The notes under the pieces are model-generated. The model made no database searches. It was not told the origin of the DNA and saw nothing but the letters and a program-made list of their open reading frames with translations. From the NCBI GenBank assembly GCA_034669045.1, contig JAXDOD010000129.1, positions 1 through 64,000 on the forward strand: DNA of 64,000 bases, written 5' to 3'. This DNA is from VAZQ01 sp034669045. Its GTDB lineage: Bacteria > Pseudomonadota > Alphaproteobacteria > Rhizobiales > Xanthobacteraceae. Below, in pieces: positions 37,610-47,046 of the stretch. The position numbers were made by a program, and so were the translations under genes. How positions within the stretch are numbered: the first letter of the stretch is position 1; each line of letters starts with the position of its first letter.

Positions 37610-39481
37610 TCACGCTTTCCTCAGGCTGGTCTTCCTGACCTCCAGGTGTCCGGTCGCTATCATATCTGCGACGGCCCGCTGCCATTGTTTCCGCTTAGCC
37701 TCCTCGCTACCGATCAACAGCAGCTCGATCAGCTTCCGCCCCTCCTTGCGGGTGAACCACCCAGTCGGCAACAGCGCCAACATTTCTTGATGGCGTGAGG
37801 TGGCTGGCTTGGCTGTGGTGGCGCGTACCGCGCCGGTGCCGGGCTCGATGCCAGCGACGGGTGCTAAATATTCCTCCTCGAGCCGGTAGCTGAAAGCTTT
37901 GTCCGGGATCGGAGCATTCTTCAGTTCTTGAACCGTGACGAGCACCGTGTTGCGCTCCTTGCCGCGCTCGACATGAATTTTTGCATCGTAGGCGGCATCG
38001 AGCATGACGCTGCCGAACAGGTGCTCGCCGCCACGGGGCTCGTGATGGACGGCCACCATAGCGGCGCCTGTGGCTCGACTGATCCTGTCGATGGCCTCGA
38101 CCGCCGCGCTCGCGACGACGTCTTGGGTCAGACTGCCGATGACGCATCGGAACAGACTGTCGATGACGACGAGCACAAAGCGGCCGGGATTATGCGCGAG
38201 CAGATTATCGACCGATGTCGGGTCGTTCAGGAAGAACGGATCGTCGGTCAATATCAGTTTCCCATCGAGCGCATCCCCTGACAGGTCAAGCCGCGGCAAG
38301 ATTTTCATGAGCCGCTTCTTCACCTCCTGACGTGACGCTCCGATGTCGCGGGTGATGTACAGCACGCGCCCGTGCTCCAGTCCTTCGATCCCATCCACCG
38401 GAACGCCGCCGGCAATGCACGCGCTGAGCTTCTGCATCCACAATGATTTGCCGCATTTCGGCGAACCAAAGAGGAATGTAAGGCCGTGCGGGAGCACTCC
38501 GGGCACGGGCCACGCCGAACCTTCATTTTCGTCGATCTCGGGTAGCGACCAGCCCTTGAGTGGCGGGCGCGAGCCGGCAGGGGGATTCAGTGCGTGCTCT
38601 AGATACGTCTCGAGCTGTTCGAGTCGCTGCAAGAGGGCGGCGTTAAAGCGTTGGAATTCCTTGTAAGCCGGATGGGCCAAGCCTTTCTCGATCCTCATTA
38701 GATCGGCGGGACAATCGTTAGCAGTCGGCTGGCGAGCTCTGAGAAAGACGGATGTCTGTCGGAATTCTCCGTCCTTACAGTTATAGACAGTCTCCCGGTG
38801 ATAGACATTCCATGCCTTCGCAACGTTGTGCGGCAGTTCTCGGTATTTCAAATTCCACGCCGCAAGCAATTCTTCCAGCCCTTTCCGATAGGCGTTTTCC
38901 GCATCTAAGATGCTCTTGCCGTTCAGGACGATGTCGCTCGGCTTCGGAGGTTTCAACGAATTGAATACCCGCCGCCGAAGATCTTGACGCCGGGCTTTTG
39001 CTCGTCGTGCTTCTTCTGCTTCAAGGCGCTCGATGCGGCGGCGCAAAAGCTCTTCCCATTTGGGGCGCTCCAGCGGGATCAGAGCCAAATCGTCGTGCCC
39101 CTGATGGATCCATTCATCTGCGCCGGCATTCCATTCGTCGGGATCCATCCTAGCAGGATCCACACACTCAACGATCGGCGGACGCGAGGGCGCGGAATTC
39201 ATGCGTCTCTGGCGAATGGACTCCACCTCCATCTCGTCGAATTCATCGGCCATCTGCGGCGTGGCCGCATCCCGATCGCATCCCTTAGTTTTCAGCCAGG
39301 CGATGAACTTCTTGTTCTCCAAGCGGCAATAAAGACGTCTCAGTGACGCCTCATCATCAGCCGCATTGCTTTCGGTACAGAAGTCCGAGTCGTCGACGAA
39401 GATGGCTTTCTCGCCCTCGTGCTCCCTGATGAAAACTTCAGCTGTGGCCACGGACGCTTTGTTTTGTCTTTTACTGGACAT
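37610..39481 (-). CDS. RepA-like RecA-fold ATPase / replicative helicase-type protein
   Basis: 623 residues. The C-terminal half is a RecA-fold ATPase: Walker A FGSPKCGKSLW, Walker B FVLVVIDSLFRC, and AAMVAVHHEPRGGEHLFGSVMLDAAYD, a pattern seen in RepA-like hexameric helicases and their island relatives. The N-terminal half is charged and coiled-coil rich (RRRIERLEAEEARRAKARRQD) with no primase motif that I can see. The start at 39481 follows AAGGTGG at good spacing and overlaps the HTH gene's end. Such genes are common in integrative elements of Rhizobiales. The GGGAC cluster lies just downstream. Confidence 0.75.
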   Translation of the reverse strand: MSSKRQNKASVATAEVFIREHEGEKAIFVDDSDFCTESNAADDEASLRRLYCRLENKKFIAWLKTKGCDRDAATPQMADEFDEMEVESIRQRRMNSAPSRPPIVECVDPARMDPDEWNAGADEWIHQGHDDLALIPLERPKWEELLRRRIERLEAEEARRAKARRQDLRRRVFNSLKPPKPSDIVLNGKSILDAENAYRKGLEELLAAWNLKYRELPHNVAKAWNVYHRETVYNCKDGEFRQTSVFLRARQPTANDCPADLMRIEKGLAHPAYKEFQRFNAALLQRLEQLETYLEHALNPPAGSRPPLKGWSLPEIDENEGSAWPVPGVLPHGLTFLFGSPKCGKSLWMQKLSACIAGGVPVDGIEGLEHGRVLYITRDIGASRQEVKKRLMKILPRLDLSGDALDGKLILTDDPFFLNDPTSVDNLLAHNPGRFVLVVIDSLFRCVIGSLTQDVVASAAVEAIDRISRATGAAMVAVHHEPRGGEHLFGSVMLDAAYDAKIHVERGKERNTVLVTVQELKNAPIPDKAFSYRLEEEYLAPVAGIEPGTGAVRATTAKPATSRHQEMLALLPTGWFTRKEGRKLIELLLIGSEEAKRKQWQRAVADMIATGHLEVRKTSLRKA

Positions 39482-39800
39482 GACGACCACCTTCATTCTT
39501 GTCGAATTGGGAGGGGCCGCCGGCGGCGCACCAGCGGTCGATGTCGGCTCGCTTGAACCGGCGCGCGTTGCGCGAGAACAGGACCGACCGCGGAGCGATA
39601 CCGCGCTTGACGAAGGTGGAAAGCTGCTGCTCGCTGTACCCGCAATAGCCGGCGGTTTCTTGCAAGGACAGCCACTCCGGATGCACCATCGGCCGACGAC
39701 GGAGCTCAGAGATAAGTGTGTCAACGGTCCTCGCTGCACACTCGCGCATTAGGACCGCGATCGGCGTGTCTTCGCCGACGGTGTAGGTTTGGGAATGCAT
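39471..39800 (-). CDS. HTH_17-type DNA-binding protein
   Basis: 109 residues. A helix-turn-helix of the excisionase type lies at about 42-90: WLSLQETAGYCGYSEQQLSTFVKRG, then LFSRNARRFKRADIDRW. It overlaps the RepA-like gene by 11 bases on the same strand, so it is likely the first gene of a two-gene operon and a regulator or loader for it. Confidence 0.75.
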   Translation of the reverse strand: MHSQTYTVGEDTPIAVLMRECAARTVDTLISELRRRPMVHPEWLSLQETAGYCGYSEQQLSTFVKRGIAPRSVLFSRNARRFKRADIDRWCAAGGPSQFDKNEGGRHVQ

Positions 39801-41343
39801 GACGATTCATCCTCGGATTGAGGCGTGCCGTCACATTGACGTCGGTGACGCATGGCGGCAGCCCTGAAGCACTGGGAATGAGACACGCGCCGTGGGCCCG
39901 CCCATGCGGAATTTCAGGCTGTCGATGTCTCGGCTCAGGACTGGCCGGATCTCATGATCCGGTTGCGGGCCATCCCGCTCATCGCTGACCCGAAGGATTT
40001 GGACCTTCTTCGGCGTCCACCACGGTGGTGGTGACGCGGCATAAAGCTCAGCGCCGTAAGTCTGGCGTATAGATATTCACCCGCTGAGATGTATCAAGGC
40101 CGGTTTAGATTAGAGCCGCTCGGAACCACCGGGCGAGGTGGGTGGCGTCAATTCACTTTTTTCCATGGGGTCTTTTGTTTGAATTTCTTTTTACGCTTTC
40201 CGACGGAGGGTCGGGGGCGGAATTCTTTAAATTTTCGGAGAGACCGCAAAGCTAGATGCCCACCAGGTTTCGCAAGTGCCCCCCTCCGCGGCACCCCCTC
40301 GGCCTACGTCCCCTGAGCCCTGGCACACGCACCGTGATCGGTTACCCGGCGCGTTACCCCGCGCGGAAATTCCCGATTCAAATCAAGGCCGCGGCGACAC
40401 CAGTATGGTCGAGGTTCGCTGGTCTTGGCTAACGACAGTTCAAGCCGATAATTAAAAGTTTAGCAAAGCAGCCCAGCGCGGATCACCAAATGCTGAGGGC
40501 GGAGCTCGACCATGCTCCTCCGATCGCCAGGGACTGAACGGAAACCATACACGCACGGCAATCGCACCAACAAAGGCGCATGTTGCCGCGATCGCTAAGA
40601 TCGCAGCATGGAAAAGACACGCCCCCCGTTTGTTCGCTGGAAACAGACCTGCTGGTGCTGCGAAGCCGCGCAAGTCGACAAGAGTGCCGCGGTATTCTTG
40701 CTCGACGAGCGGATTCCTCTGGCCGACCGGTTCGACGTCGCAGTCCGCATTCTGCATCCCGGTCCGGAGACGGCGCGCACGGTCCACTGACCCGTCTGGC
40801 TCGATGCGGATGTTCAATGTCCAATTAAGGTAACGAATAAGCCGACGTTTCGAGCCCCTTGTAGCCGGCTGTTTGCCGCACAATTTGATCGGCATGAGCA
40901 ATCTCAAAGGTCGCGCGAGCGGTCGCCGCTTTGGCGGCGGTGGCGTCGCAGTTGACCTGAGCGGCGGCCGCTTCCATTGGCTGAGTCCGTCAGGCCGGTT
41001 CAGCGCCACTCGGATCGCAGAGATCCGGGCGAAACATCTTGGCGCGCTGCGCGCTAAGCGGAGTACGAACGCAAGTTAATTCGGAATGCAATCGTGCAGA
41101 ACGCATCGCGTTGAGATGGCGAGCGTCCACGCCGGAGCGTTAACGATCTTTATCTCTTGCATCGCATTGCCGGCTGTCATATGTGAGCGGCGTCGTGGTT
41201 GGACAATGCAGCCGCGGCGCGTGATCCCGATCAGCCCATAACGCCAAGCGGCGGCATAAGTTCGGGAAACCACAACGAACGCGCGAAAGCTTGGCCTTTG
41301 TTTCGCTTCCAAAAATTCGGGAAGCGGAGAAAGGTCGTGTGTC
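39801..41343. other. 1.5 kb region without a confident gene
   Basis: Two weak candidates exist: a 60-residue plus-strand frame at 40608-40790 with a CWCC motif but no ribosome-binding site, and a basic plus-strand frame ending at 41079. A minus-strand frame across 40452-41009 has one hydrophobic segment. None is supported well enough to call. GGTTACC/GTTACCCC motifs at 40340-40360 mirror the GGTAAC pair beside the tRNA. The region may be a junction between two islands. Confidence 0.35.
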
Positions 41344-41580
41344 GTGCGTTCTGCCATTGCAACCGTTACACATCGCATCAGCCTGGCTGACGATCCGCAG
41401 TACCTGACCATCGGTCAGGTCAAGCGGCGCTTCGGCGATGTCTCCGACATGTGGATTTGGCGCGCCCTGCGCCGGAACAATTTTCCGCAGCCGGTGCGAT
41501 TCGGCGGCCCCACCAGCGCCCGCCACTGGCGTCTCTCTGACATTGAGCAATGGGAACGTGAGCGGAGCACCCGCTCATGA
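41344..41580 (+). CDS. AlpA-type helix-turn-helix regulator (second copy)
   Basis: 78 residues. YLTIGQVKRRFGDVSDMWIW, then NFPQPVRFGGPTSARHWRLSDIEQWERER, clearly AlpA-like and related to 34697-34930 but too different for a recent duplicate. It overlaps the next gene by four bases (ATGA). Presence of two AlpA genes suggests two elements in tandem. Confidence 0.8.
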   Translation: MRSAIATVTHRISLADDPQYLTIGQVKRRFGDVSDMWIWRALRRNNFPQPVRFGGPTSARHWRLSDIEQWERERSTRS

Positions 41581-41948
41581 AGTCCCACGGTAAATTGACG
41601 GATGCTCAGTTCCTGCGAGTAGTCCGCAGCTTGGAGGCGGAGGGCCTGATCTGGTCGGAGGTTGATGCGGACGGAAATGTACGCTTTTACGCTTCCGTAC
41701 ATCGACCAAGCCATCCAATCCCGACAGGGGGACTGTCACAGCGCTCGGCAACGCCGCGAGGAGGCGCAAGCGGGACAAAGCTCTTAGGAGCGCGCCTGAT
41801 GCTGCATCCCGCACCTTCCGCCGGACTCTGCCATCGGGCGCATCCTGATTTTCAGCTCTTGCGCAGTCGAAGGCTGCGCAGGCGGGCGAACAAGCTCGGA
41901 ACAAGGGCGATTGTGGCGGCCGCTGAACAGTCACAGTTTGAAACATAG
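41577..41948 (+). CDS. Hypothetical protein downstream of AlpA
   Basis: 123 residues. The first 45 residues (KLTDAQFLRVVRSLEAEGLIWSE then DGNVRFYASVH) look like a genuine small winged-helix-like domain. The rest is Arg/Ser/Pro-rich and reads like degraded or non-coding extension, so the gene may be truncated by a frameshift near 41715. Translationally coupled to the AlpA-type gene. Confidence 0.45.
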   Translation: MKSHGKLTDAQFLRVVRSLEAEGLIWSEVDADGNVRFYASVHRPSHPIPTGGLSQRSATPRGGASGTKLLGARLMLHPAPSAGLCHRAHPDFQLLRSRRLRRRANKLGTRAIVAAAEQSQFET

Positions 41949-41957
41949 GAGGATACC

Positions 41958-42308
41958 ATGGGCGTCGACTTGATTAGCGGCCACGGCGATTTCAGTCTGC
42001 ACTGGGGGGCGTGGCGTAGTTGCTTCGAACTGGCCATCACATTTGGATGGCAGCCAGCGGGAACTGTCGCTCCTTGCAATTACTTGGGGCCCGGCCACTG
42101 GAACAGAAGTTACTTCACCAACGACCGTCAGGTGGTCAGCGATGATGATGCCCGCGCATTGGCGATGGCGCTTCGTCGAGCGTGCACCGCCCTGAGGACG
42201 AACCAGTCCGTCACCAGGGAGCAGGCCGAAGCTCTCGCGGATCTCGACATGGAAATGGTCTGCAATCTCGCCGGCTACGCCAAAAAGGGCCATTTCGCGA
42301 TTCTCTGA
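41958..42308 (+). CDS. Conserved-looking hypothetical protein
   Basis: 116 residues, starting MGVDLISGHGDFSLHWGAWR, preceded by AGGAGG at correct spacing. The aromatic-rich N-terminal half (LHWGAWRSCFELAITFGW, then NYLGPGHWNRSYF) and helical C-terminus look like one compact domain. Function unknown; no motif of toxin, nuclease or regulator. It is third in line after the AlpA pair. Confidence 0.6.
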   Translation: MGVDLISGHGDFSLHWGAWRSCFELAITFGWQPAGTVAPCNYLGPGHWNRSYFTNDRQVVSDDDARALAMALRRACTALRTNQSVTREQAEALADLDMEMVCNLAGYAKKGHFAIL

Positions 42309-42897
42309 TCATCAGCGGTCGGAGTTCAGCAACTCTTAACGGCTCTCAGTGGGGCGCTCGCGCTGGGCAACGGCAATGGAACTATGACTAAGCTCGCGCT
42401 CCACACTGACGCTAAGAATAAATCGCAGAGGATATGCGGAGCAAGCGTCGATCCAGAAGGCTGTGGAGATTATAGCTCGGTGCGGCGCTTTCGCCATCGA
42501 GCCCCGCGCCTGTGGCGCGCCGCTACAAGCGGCGGTGCATAAGCCGTCTAAGTACTGGTCTGGTCCGGGTTGGAGTGACGTCTGCACGTTTGTAATCCAT
42601 GCGAGCGAAATGCTGGCCTCCTTCGTTGAGGACGTAAGACTGCGAGGGCGCGCGCACAGGCGATCGCTCGGCCCTTTCGTTCTTTTTTCTTGTTTTGGCG
42701 AACGTCTTTGAAGCTTGGGATCCCGCGCGCTGTACACCCGCCTCCGGTTGTCGGGGATTCATTTTTAGGGGGTAGGGGGCATGACTCTGCCGAATAGCCC
42801 AGCCGGGGAGCCGCCGCAAGGTCGCCTGCCCAGAAGCCGGTCCGCTCGAAATATTGGCCGCGTTGTTTACAATAACAGGTTCACCGACTTGCCCACA
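42309..42897. other. Intergenic, no gene supported
   Basis: A GTG-initiated 82-residue frame (42463-42711) exists but has no clear ribosome-binding site or family signature. The 3' side holds the end of the convergent ParE-like toxin gene. Nothing else stands out. Confidence 0.3.
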
Positions 42898-43188
42898 TCA
42901 CAACTTTATTCCCATCCTACTGTGTCCCCGGCGCAATATTCGCAGGATCACCACATTATCTGCTACGCTAGTGTAGTAGATTGAGTATGGTTCTCGTAGG
43001 AGCGGTACTCGTCGAACACCAACCCGTCCGACAATCTCCGGCGCCCCATTCGGAAATTTTTCGATTTGCTGGACAACCCATTGTACGCCGCTATAAAATT
43101 GTTCGGCTACTGATGAGTTATTGACGGCGAGGATCGCGAGGGTCGCATACAGTTCACTAAGCGCAAGCTTCGAATATCGGACGTTCAT
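42898..43188 (-). CDS. parE: ParE/RelE-family toxin
   Basis: 96 residues. The fold pattern of ParE/RelE toxins is clear: VRYSKLALSELYATLAIL, then SVAEQFYSGVQWVVQQIEKFPNGAPEI, then REPYSIYYTSVADNVVILRILRRGHSR. ParE-type members act on gyrase and RelE-type on ribosome-bound mRNA; sequence alone does not decide. It overlaps the antitoxin gene by four bases in the usual antitoxin-first order. Confidence 0.85.
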   Translation of the reverse strand: MNVRYSKLALSELYATLAILAVNNSSVAEQFYSGVQWVVQQIEKFPNGAPEIVGRVGVRRVPLLREPYSIYYTSVADNVVILRILRRGHSRMGIKL

Positions 43189-43415
43189 GAGCTGGAATAC
43201 CTTGCGGCCACGGCCGCGACATCTTCATCGCTCGCGACCTCACCACGCATCACCGCGGCAAGCGCCTCGTCGATAGCTATCAATTCGTCAGAGGAGGCAC
43301 GATAGGCGCCCTGCCTGCGCGTTTCGATCTCGATGGCAGCCAGTATAAGATCCAGCTGGTCTTCAGCTGGCCACTGGGTCGCACGTTCAAATACCTCGTT
43401 AAGTTCTGCGTTCAT
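43185..43415 (-). CDS. Antitoxin partner of ParE-like toxin
   Basis: 76 residues from the ATG at 43415, which follows GAGG at six bases; 43430 is a longer alternative. The sequence (MNAELNEVFERATQWPAEDQLDLILAAI in outline, then EDVAAVAARYSS) fits antitoxins of the addiction-module family that pair with RelE/ParE toxins. The N-terminus is helical and acidic, and the C-terminus should bind the toxin. Overlap with the toxin gene supports the pair. Confidence 0.78.
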   Translation of the reverse strand: MNAELNEVFERATQWPAEDQLDLILAAIEIETRRQGAYRASSDELIAIDEALAAVMRGEVASDEDVAAVAARYSSS

Positions 43416-43546
43416 AACAGGCCTCATCATATTTTTCAGTACGTCCCGTTCCCATTTGAACCTGGCTATCTCCCGCGCCCCTTGCTCGCAAGAAAATTAC
43501 ATTGATACTTGGGAGACCGGTGCGAAGATGTGCGGTAACCAGCCAA

Positions 43547-44674
43547 ATGTCAGCTTTCGATGTTGTCGTCGCCGGACTTGGTGCGATGGGAGCCGCGGCA
43601 CTCTACCACCTCGCCCGCCGAGGAATTCGCGTCCTTGGGGTCGAACGTTTCGAACTGGGTCACGAAAACGGCTCTTCGCACGGCACGACGCGCATCATTC
43701 GCCTAGCGTATTACGAACATCCCTCCTACGTCCCGCTGGTGCGCCGGGCCTACGCATTATGGCGCGAGCTTGAGGCTTCGGTTGGTCAAAAGCTTGTCCA
43801 CACCACCGGCATTGCGGAGATCGGGCCACCGGATGGCGCTCTTGTCTCAGGCACCCTGGCGGCAGCGCGCGGGCACGACCTGCGCCATGAGGTTCTGAAT
43901 GCCAAAGAGTTCATGCAGCGGTTTCCAGCCTTCCGAATACCTGAAGATTATGTCGGCGTCATACAGCCTAACGGTGGCTTCATCGCGGCGGAGGCCGCAA
44001 CACGCGCTCATGTACAGCTCGCGATCGCGGCCGGTGCCACTGTTCGTACCGGCGAGATGATCCGTGCTCTCGAACCACGTCGAAATGGAGTAAGCATCAA
44101 GACCGATCGGGGTGTCATTGATGCTGCCAGTGCAATTATCACCGCCGGTCCATGGACAAAAAAACTTGTTCCAAATTTACGCCTGCCATTGCACGTCACC
44201 CGTCAGGTCATTACGTGGCTTGAACCCAAGGACGCGCATCAGTTTGCGGCGGAACGGTTTCCGGTATTTCTTCTCGAAAGTAAATACGGAATCCATCTCG
44301 GATTTCCGCTGCACGCTGAGCCGGGAGTAAAACTTGCGAAGCATCACCACCGCAACGAAATCGTAGACCCAGACAATTATGATCGTGTAGTCAACGGCAA
44401 GGATGAGGCAGTGATTCGCGCTGCCATTGCCGATCACCTACCAACTGCAAACGGGCCCGTTCTTTCGGCTAAGACGTGCCTCTATACCATGACGCCCGAC
44501 AACGACTTTATCATTGATCAATTGCCAAACTGGCCCCACATCATCATCGCGTCACCGTGTTCAGGCCATGGGTTCAAGTTTGCTGCGGTGATAGGCGAGA
44601 TACTCGCTGAGCTAGCTGCGACCGGAGCTACGTCGCATGATATTTCCCGGTTTCGACTAAGCCGCTTTCGTTGA
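43547..44674 (+). CDS. Sarcosine oxidase / N-methyltryptophan oxidase-like flavoprotein
   Basis: 375 residues, the length of monomeric sarcosine oxidase. N-terminal FAD-binding VVVAGLGAMGAAALYHLA; then ENGSSHGTTRIIRLAYYEHP, which forms the flavin/substrate site in MSOX and SolA. Cys338 in SPCSGHGFKFA aligns with the Cys that binds FAD covalently in MSOX (Cys315). These enzymes oxidise N-methyl amino acids and release formaldehyde and hydrogen peroxide. The ATG at 43547 starts right at the FAD strand; the longer frame opens with TTG. It lies 490 bases upstream of the methyltransferase-ABC operon, so a link by N-methyl chemistry is possible but unproven. Confidence 0.88.
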   Translation: MSAFDVVVAGLGAMGAAALYHLARRGIRVLGVERFELGHENGSSHGTTRIIRLAYYEHPSYVPLVRRAYALWRELEASVGQKLVHTTGIAEIGPPDGALVSGTLAAARGHDLRHEVLNAKEFMQRFPAFRIPEDYVGVIQPNGGFIAAEAATRAHVQLAIAAGATVRTGEMIRALEPRRNGVSIKTDRGVIDAASAIITAGPWTKKLVPNLRLPLHVTRQVITWLEPKDAHQFAAERFPVFLLESKYGIHLGFPLHAEPGVKLAKHHHRNEIVDPDNYDRVVNGKDEAVIRAAIADHLPTANGPVLSAKTCLYTMTPDNDFIIDQLPNWPHIIIASPCSGHGFKFAAVIGEILAELAATGATSHDISRFRLSRFR

Positions 44675-45110
44675 GTTTGCCCTCTTTGACAGCCGGCGAT
44701 GGCGACGATCTCGGGCTCATACCAATCAGAAGCGCATGGAGATGGTGCGACGCGCCGGCCTCGCGCTTTTTTTTGCTGGGCGACGCTTGGCGCCCTGGAT
44801 GCTTTGGAGTCCGGTTGCCGTAAACTTGGCCCACGCCGACTGGCGTTCGGCTTGAGGGACGGCTCCCTTTTCGGTCTAGGCCGCCACAGTAAAACGTCGC
44901 AGATGCATTCCTGAACAAGGCCTGTGCTACGAGGCCTTGCAGCCATCGAAATCTTCCAAGTTTAGATGCCACGGTTCTCCCTGCCCTCGTCTTCCCTGCG
45001 AGCGAGAATTAATTCAAAAGCGCCCGATCCCACAGGTCCCCCAGTAGATCGTTTGGTTGCGCTGTGTAAAATTCGCTTGTGAACTCAACGATTTGCGACC
45101 GGCGAATGAG
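44675..45110. other. Intergenic region upstream of the sigma-54-type promoter
   Basis: No gene supported. A short inverted repeat, ATTCGC (45071-45076) and GCGAAT (45102-45107), sits just before the -24/-12 element. Activator sites for a sigma-54 promoter are expected in this stretch (about 80-200 bases upstream), but I cannot define one. Confidence 0.35.
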
Positions 45111-45111
45111 T

Positions 45112-45130
45112 TAGGCAGCTCAGTTGCAGG
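45112..45130 (+). promoter_or_regulatory. Sigma-54-type -24/-12 promoter of the methyltransferase-ABC operon
   Basis: The sequence AGGCAGC-TCAG-TTGCA has the diagnostic GG (45114-45115) and GC (45126-45127) separated by exactly ten bases, close to consensus TGGCACG-N4-TTGCA. The start site would fall near 45139, leaving a leader of about 28 bases before the ATG at 45167. A near-identical element precedes the rpoN-like operon (54370-54392, minus strand), which makes chance unlikely. Confidence 0.75.
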
Positions 45131-45166
45131 GATAGAGGCGGAGCGCCTTCGGAGGACGTTAGAGCA

Positions 45167-46090
45167 ATGGAAGATATCGTATCGATCTATAGGGAAGACC
45201 TGGGGGCTGCGCCAACTGAGTTCCCCATAACCGTGATGAGCGAGACGCTTGCGCTGGCGCTGCATCGGCTGCTCCTCAATCCGCCCTCACGATTCGCCCG
45301 AGCGGTCGATGTTGGCACCGGAACCGGCATCCACGCCGCGATCATGGTGGCCTGCGGGGTGCCCAAGGTGCTAGCTGTCGATCTGAGCTGCGAAGCCTTG
45401 GAAGGAGCACGGTCCCGCTTCGATCGGCTCAACGTCGCCCATTCACTTGTCTGCGCCGAGTGCGCGCCACCGACCTTCCGCGCCATTGGTGTCGACGACC
45501 TCGCCCTAGAGGAAGATGCCTTCGATCTTTCGCTGACCAACCCTCCTAGCTTCTTCCAACCTCCAGAGTTCAATGGATTGGGCCTCACGCCGGTGGAGTA
45601 CGGCGTCTATGACGGCGTTCGCGCGGATCCTTCCGATCCGAAGAGGGCTTTTCTGTACCGCTATCTGAAGCTGGTCGACGAGCGCCTCGCTCCGGGCGGT
45701 GTGACACTGTGTACGTGGCCAGGCCTGGAGAGGCGGCTTGTGCACGATCTGACAAGCCCCGACCACCCGATTGTCCATCCTACAGCTTTGCTAGAGCAGT
45801 GGTTTGGATGGGAGATCGGAGGGCCCCCCGCTTCCGATTGGCGGGGCTTCTACAATTGCGAAGCTCATATCTCTCACTATGGACTGGGCGAACGCTTTCT
45901 CGAGAGTCTCAGCCGTGATCTTAATCGCGGAGGCTACTACTCCGATCTGGTGCGCCCACCCATAGGTCGTGCGCCTACTCTTTTGTTCCGCTTTGGCGTG
46001 CTGGCACTCCGCCGAGATTTGCGAGCGCGTGAGCGATTTTCGCTACTGCCTCTCGATCTTAGGCCAACAGATCGTGGAGCGTTGGCATGA
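45167..46090 (+). CDS. SAM-dependent methyltransferase with NPPSF motif
   Basis: 307 residues. Class I Rossmann methyltransferase: motif I AVDVGTGTGIHAAI (about 46-59), acidic loop VLAVDLS, motif IV FDLSLTNPPSFF. The NPP-type motif occurs in enzymes that methylate amide or ring nitrogens (HemK/RsmC-like), but the substrate here is unknown. The C-terminal 130 residues are not recognisable. It is the first gene after the -24/-12 promoter and overlaps the ABC ATPase gene by four bases, so it belongs to the transporter operon. Confidence 0.82.
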   Translation: MEDIVSIYREDLGAAPTEFPITVMSETLALALHRLLLNPPSRFARAVDVGTGTGIHAAIMVACGVPKVLAVDLSCEALEGARSRFDRLNVAHSLVCAECAPPTFRAIGVDDLALEEDAFDLSLTNPPSFFQPPEFNGLGLTPVEYGVYDGVRADPSDPKRAFLYRYLKLVDERLAPGGVTLCTWPGLERRLVHDLTSPDHPIVHPTALLEQWFGWEIGGPPASDWRGFYNCEAHISHYGLGERFLESLSRDLNRGGYYSDLVRPPIGRAPTLLFRFGVLALRRDLRARERFSLLPLDLRPTDRGALA

Positions 46091-47043
46091 CTGCTCCACT
46101 TCTCTCTGTGTCCGCCCTTACCGTTACCATCGGAGGCAAGTCGATCCTCTCCGATGTTACCCTTGGAGTGGCCCGCGGCGCGGTGCTCGGCCTGTTCGGC
46201 GACAGCGGCTCCGGAAAAACGACACTCCTTCATGCTATTTGCGGGTTGGACGCTCCAGGCGCAGCGGTGTGCGGGCAGATTCAATTCGATGGACATTCGC
46301 TTATCGGAATGCCTCCCGATGTGCGTAGTCGCCTCGGCATAGGGGTGGTCTTGCAAACCCTAGGTCTATTCGAAGACCGAACGGTATTCGAAAACGTGAT
46401 CTATGGCCTCCGGCGCCGTGCGGTCTGCTCCCGGGAAGCGCGCGCGCGAGTAGAGGAGACGCTGGTCTTCCTGCGTCTTTCTGAGTTCGCCTACCGGCGC
46501 CCCGGCAGTCTAAGCGGGGGCCAGCGGCAGCGCGTCGCCCTCGCGCGCGCGATCGTCTACAGGCCTCTCCTGCTGCTGTTAGACGAACCCCTCCGCGGTC
46601 TCGAAGAGGAACTGCGTCTGGAGTTTCTTGCCTTCATCCGCGCGATCGGCCGACAGGGAACCACCATCGTCTTCGTCACACACGACGGTCTCGAACTGCA
46701 GCTTACCGCCGACCACGTGATCACATTGGCCTCCGGGCGTCTCGTTGGGCAAGAGTCACGGCGCGCCGAACGTCCGTTCACGAGCCTCGAAGGCCAATAC
46801 AGAATCCGGGGTTCGGACGGCGGAACTGGCGAAGTTCTTTGCGGACTACGGCTAGCGGACGCTTCGGCGTTCGAAGATGTGCTGGAAGTTGAAGCGCACG
46901 AATGGCGCCCACTCGGCGGGCGTAGAGCGGCGGCGCTCGTTTCTCGTCCGGGCGGCCCGCCCGCTTGGCTTCTTTTCGATGACCTTCCTCAAGGAACGCT
47001 CCCAACTGGCGTCATCGCGATCGCCGGCAAACGGAAAGGATGA
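46087..47043 (+). CDS. ABC transporter ATP-binding protein
   Basis: 318 residues. Walker A GDSGSGKTTLL (about 39-49), Q-loop LQTLGLFEDRTVFENV, signature LSGGQRQRVALARAI, Walker B LLLLDEPLRGLEEEL, and H-loop THD. The C-terminal 90 residues resemble the regulatory extension of importer ATPases of the CUT1/MOI (polyamine, iron, thiamine) group. Together with the binding protein and two permeases it forms a complete importer at the inner membrane. Confidence 0.92.
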   Translation: MTAPLLSVSALTVTIGGKSILSDVTLGVARGAVLGLFGDSGSGKTTLLHAICGLDAPGAAVCGQIQFDGHSLIGMPPDVRSRLGIGVVLQTLGLFEDRTVFENVIYGLRRRAVCSREARARVEETLVFLRLSEFAYRRPGSLSGGQRQRVALARAIVYRPLLLLLDEPLRGLEEELRLEFLAFIRAIGRQGTTIVFVTHDGLELQLTADHVITLASGRLVGQESRRAERPFTSLEGQYRIRGSDGGTGEVLCGLRLADASAFEDVLEVEAHEWRPLGGRRAAALVSRPGGPPAWLLFDDLPQGTLPTGVIAIAGKRKG

Positions 47044-47046
47044 TTT

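Noticed and set aside
40452..41009. A 185-residue minus-strand frame with one hydrophobic segment
   Set aside because: No ribosome-binding site, Pro/Arg-rich N-terminus, and conflicting plus-strand frames; evidence too weak to call.
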